Below the pieces are notes generated by a model. That model was not told the origin of the DNA. It worked only from the letters and a program-made list of their open reading frames with translations, and ran no database searches. Below are positions 13,751 to 15,214 of a stretch of DNA of 15,214 bases, in pieces (position 1 is the first letter of the stretch; every line of letters begins with the position of its first letter). The DNA is from Clostridiales bacterium (GTDB lineage Bacteria; Bacillota; Clostridia; Christensenellales; Christensenellaceae). A program made the position numbers and the translations under genes. The DNA lies in assembly GCA_019420265.1 (NCBI GenBank), contig JAHZHM010000028.1, positions 1 through 15,214 on the forward strand, read 5' to 3'.

Positions 13751-13957
13751 ATGTATTATCGGAGAATCAAAGATTTAAGAGAAGATGCGGATTTAAGTCA
13801 GCGGCAGCTCGCGGAGCAGCTTGGCATGAACCTCATTACATATGGCCGTTATGAGCGCGGTATGCGGGATGTTCCGTTCAGCATTGCCATTCGCCTGGCG
13901 GAGTATTACGGTGTCAGCCTGGATTATCTGGCCGGGCGAACAGACGATAAAAACTAG
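13751..13957 (+). CDS. XRE-family helix-turn-helix regulator
   Basis: This 68-aa protein is a single Cro/CI-type domain: IKDLREDADLSQRQLAEQLG (first helices), MNLITYGRYERGMRDVPFSI (recognition helix region) and the usual LAEYYGVSLDYLAGRTD ending. AAAGGA precedes the ATG. It is divergent from the ribbon-helix-helix gene, with operator-like repeats in the shared 107-bp region. Its size and sequence are typical of phage-like or mobile-element repressors, but no other phage gene is present. Likely autoregulates and controls its neighbour (inference). Confidence 0.88.
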   Translation: MYYRRIKDLREDADLSQRQLAEQLGMNLITYGRYERGMRDVPFSIAIRLAEYYGVSLDYLAGRTDDKN

Positions 13958-13972
13958 GCATTTGCGCGCCCA

Positions 13973-14330
13973 TACCCGAATGATGGGGCGGTGAAATCTG
14001 ACAGTCCCGCACGCGCCGTTGAAAGTCATTTTGTCAGAGGGCACATGCTCGCATCGTCTCTGCCTGCCGGGCCTGCTTTCTATCCGTTTTGTGCCCACCG
14101 CACGCGCTTTCTCCCCGCACTACCCCATGATAATAGTAAATGGGGTATGGGGCTTGCCCCCATGTTCACCCATGGCCCTTGCCCTTCTGCGCCCGAATAC
14201 CGGAAATGTGGGAGCCTTTCTTCCCGCACTACCCCATGATAATAGTGAAGGGGTATGGGGCTTTGCTTCATGTTCACCATAGCCCTTGACCTTGGCCCCC
14301 ATGGCTAAGAGCGGCCCCTGCCCTTTTATA
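13973..14330 (+). repeat. Modular intergenic repeat, B-C-A-C-A (plus orientation)
   Basis: One B block starts at about 13974 (ACCCGAATGATGGGGCGGTG), 17 bp after the XRE stop codon, then a spacer and two C-A units about 108 bp apart. The hairpins start at 14147 (ATGGGGC-TT-GCCCCCAT, one unpaired C) and 14255 (ATGGGGCTTTGCTTCAT, stem broken), so these copies are decaying. A further A tail follows (CATGGCTAAGAGCGGCCCC). The bases from 14331 to the promoter are AT-rich with no gene. Confidence 0.87.
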
Positions 14331-14449
14331 AATCCCAAAAATTTCCATCAAAAAATTTTTGCTATGCAGAAAATTCATAAAATGCGGATAAGCCCATGGC
14401 TATCGCGAAATTCGGGAAAACAGGGCGCTTCTGCCCCCTAAAAGAAATA

Positions 14450-14478
14450 TTGACACCCACCACCCATGGCGATATAAT
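14450..14478 (+). promoter_or_regulatory. Consensus promoter for nrdD
   Basis: TTGACA at 14450-14455, a 17-bp spacer and TATAAT at 14473-14478 form a perfect sigma-A consensus, the strongest promoter in the window. It sits directly upstream of the NrdR box and about 100 bp before the nrdD start, giving a leader of roughly 95 nt. Confidence 0.88.
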
Positions 14479-14492
14479 GGAAGAGCACAACC

Positions 14493-14520
14493 AATAGTAC
14501 ACAATATCTTGTGTACTATT
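14493..14520 (+). promoter_or_regulatory. NrdR box within a perfect 12-bp inverted repeat
   Basis: ACACAATATCTTGTGT at 14499-14514 matches the NrdR box (ACACwATATaTwGTGT), the site of the ATP/dATP-sensing repressor of ribonucleotide reductase genes. The symmetry extends further than needed: AATAGTACACAA (14493-14504) pairs perfectly with TTGTGTACTATT (14509-14520). A weak second box can be drawn at about 14467-14482 over the -10, 32 bp centre to centre, the usual spacing for paired boxes; this second site is uncertain. Confidence 0.8.
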
Positions 14521-14579
14521 TTTACGAAAAAGTAATATATAGCACAAATGAAATTCAGGATTGGAAAGGGCGAAGGAAT

Positions 14580-15214
14580 ATGTTTGCGACGATTATCAAA
14601 CGGGATGGCCGAGCAGTTGCTTATGACAGAAGCAAAATCGAGGTTGCCATTGAAAAGGCAATGGAAGCGGGCGGCAGAAAGAATGCCGGGCAGGCGCAGC
14701 GCCTGGCCGAGCTGGCCGAGGAGAAGCTGACCGAGAAATTTATCGATAGAGACCCTGGCGTCGAGGATATCCAGGATGTGGTGGAGCAGGTGCTGATGGA
14801 GAATGGCTATGCCCTCATCGCCAAGCGCTATATCCTGTACCGCGCCCAGCGCACCCGCGCCCGGGAGATGAATACGCACCTGATGCGCACCTACGACGAG
14901 CTGACCTTCGCCGATGCCGCCGACAGCGACCGCAAGCGGGATAACGCCAATGTCGATGGCAATACCGCCATGGGCACCATGCTGCAATACGGCTCGGAGG
15001 GCGCCAAGGACTATTACCAGAAATATATTCTGAGCGAGGAGCAGTCCCGGGCGCACCGGGAAGGGGATATCCATATCCACGATATGGATTTCTATACCCT
15101 GACGACCACCTGCTGCCAAATCGACCTTTTAAAGCTCTTCCACGGCGGTTTTTCCACCGGCCACGGCTTTTTGCGCGAGCCCAACGATATCGCCAGCTAT
15201 GCGGCGCTGGCCTG
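14580..15214 (+). CDS. nrdD: Anaerobic (class III) ribonucleoside-triphosphate reductase, 5' part
   Basis: NrdD reduces ribonucleoside triphosphates to deoxy forms using a glycyl radical installed by the activase NrdG, and works only without oxygen. The open frame runs from ATG at 14580 off the window edge (211 codons seen). The N terminus is an ATP-cone regulatory domain (MFATIIKRDGRAVAYDRSKI, through about residue 92 with YRAQRTRAREM after it), then the start of the catalytic barrel with HREGDIHIHDMDFYTLT and LFHGGFSTGHGFLREP. The catalytic core Cys residues and the C-terminal glycyl radical site are outside the window. GGAAAGGG about nine bases upstream serves as ribosome-binding site. Expression is probably controlled by NrdR through the box at 14499. 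Confidence 0.95.
   Translation, partial: MFATIIKRDGRAVAYDRSKIEVAIEKAMEAGGRKNAGQAQRLAELAEEKLTEKFIDRDPGVEDIQDVVEQVLMENGYALIAKRYILYRAQRTRAREMNTHLMRTYDELTFADAADSDRKRDNANVDGNTAMGTMLQYGSEGAKDYYQKYILSEEQSRAHREGDIHIHDMDFYTLTTTCCQIDLLKLFHGGFSTGHGFLREPNDIASYAALA

Noticed and set aside
1..14330. The A/B/C family as a MITE or insertion sequence
   Set aside because: No terminal inverted repeats, target duplications or transposase could be seen; block order and number vary. The possibility is left open but not supported here.
14337..14360. Inverted repeat AAAAATTT / AAATTTTT as a terminator
   Set aside because: The stem contains only A:T pairs and lies far from any gene end; it would not terminate transcription.

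Overview
The window is bacterial, rich in G+C, and looks like the chromosome of an anaerobic Bacillota (Clostridia-type) organism. The evidence is gene content: a DnaD-domain protein translationally coupled to a DnaC/DnaI-like helicase loader, a CvpA/DUF5711 membrane pair, an oxygen-sensitive class III ribonucleotide reductase (nrdD) behind an NrdR box, strong Shine-Dalgarno sites and many perfect intrinsic terminators. I cannot name the genus.

Layout. 1-405: repeat cluster. 494-1354 (+): PhnP-like metallo-beta-lactamase-fold hydrolase. 1358-1575: repeat. 1606-2515: an AT-richer cassette bounded by two intrinsic terminators, with an XRE regulator (-) and a divergent 80-aa orphan protein (+) around a shared palindromic operator. 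2590-2912: repeat. 4767-2921 (-): operon of a membrane-anchored DUF5711-type protein and a CvpA-family protein. 4784-5335: tandem array of a repeat with an exact 112-bp period. 5355-5571: an unrelated 101-bp tandem repeat. 5679-6524 (+): dapF (lysine/peptidoglycan precursor synthesis). 6513-7785: the largest repeat block. 7822-9210 (+): cca (tRNA 3' end synthesis). 9282-10184 (+): an alpha/beta-hydrolase fold protein that has lost the expected catalytic Ser and His. 10195-10800: repeat block. 10818-13216 (+): DnaD-like/DnaC-like primosome operon. 13228-13400: repeat. 13431-13957: divergent ribbon-helix-helix (-) and XRE (+) regulators. 13973-14330: repeat. 14580 to the end (+): 5' part of nrdD behind a consensus promoter and NrdR box.

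Most of the genes are ordinary. What stands out is the space between them. Nearly every large intergenic gap is filled by a modular repeat family, which I do not recognise, assembled from three blocks. Block A is a hairpin of the form ATGGGGGC-nnn-GCCCCCAT. Block C carries TTCTTCCCGCACTA. Block B is about 95-112 bp, begins ACCCGAATGA and contains a GCACA..TGTGC palindrome. Stem lengths in A (4/4 or 5/5 G:C) and base pairs in the B palindrome change in a compensated way between copies while loops drift, which points to selection on structure. Copies abut genes closely: one supplies the dapF stop codon, two end just before the ribosome-binding sites of the DUF5711 and DnaD genes, and four present the hairpin a few tens of bases after a gene's stop codon. 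Two copies of about 200 bp lie inverted on either side of the cca/hydrolase segment. This family, the degenerate hydrolase and the 101-bp promoter-bearing repeat are the best candidates for something undescribed.
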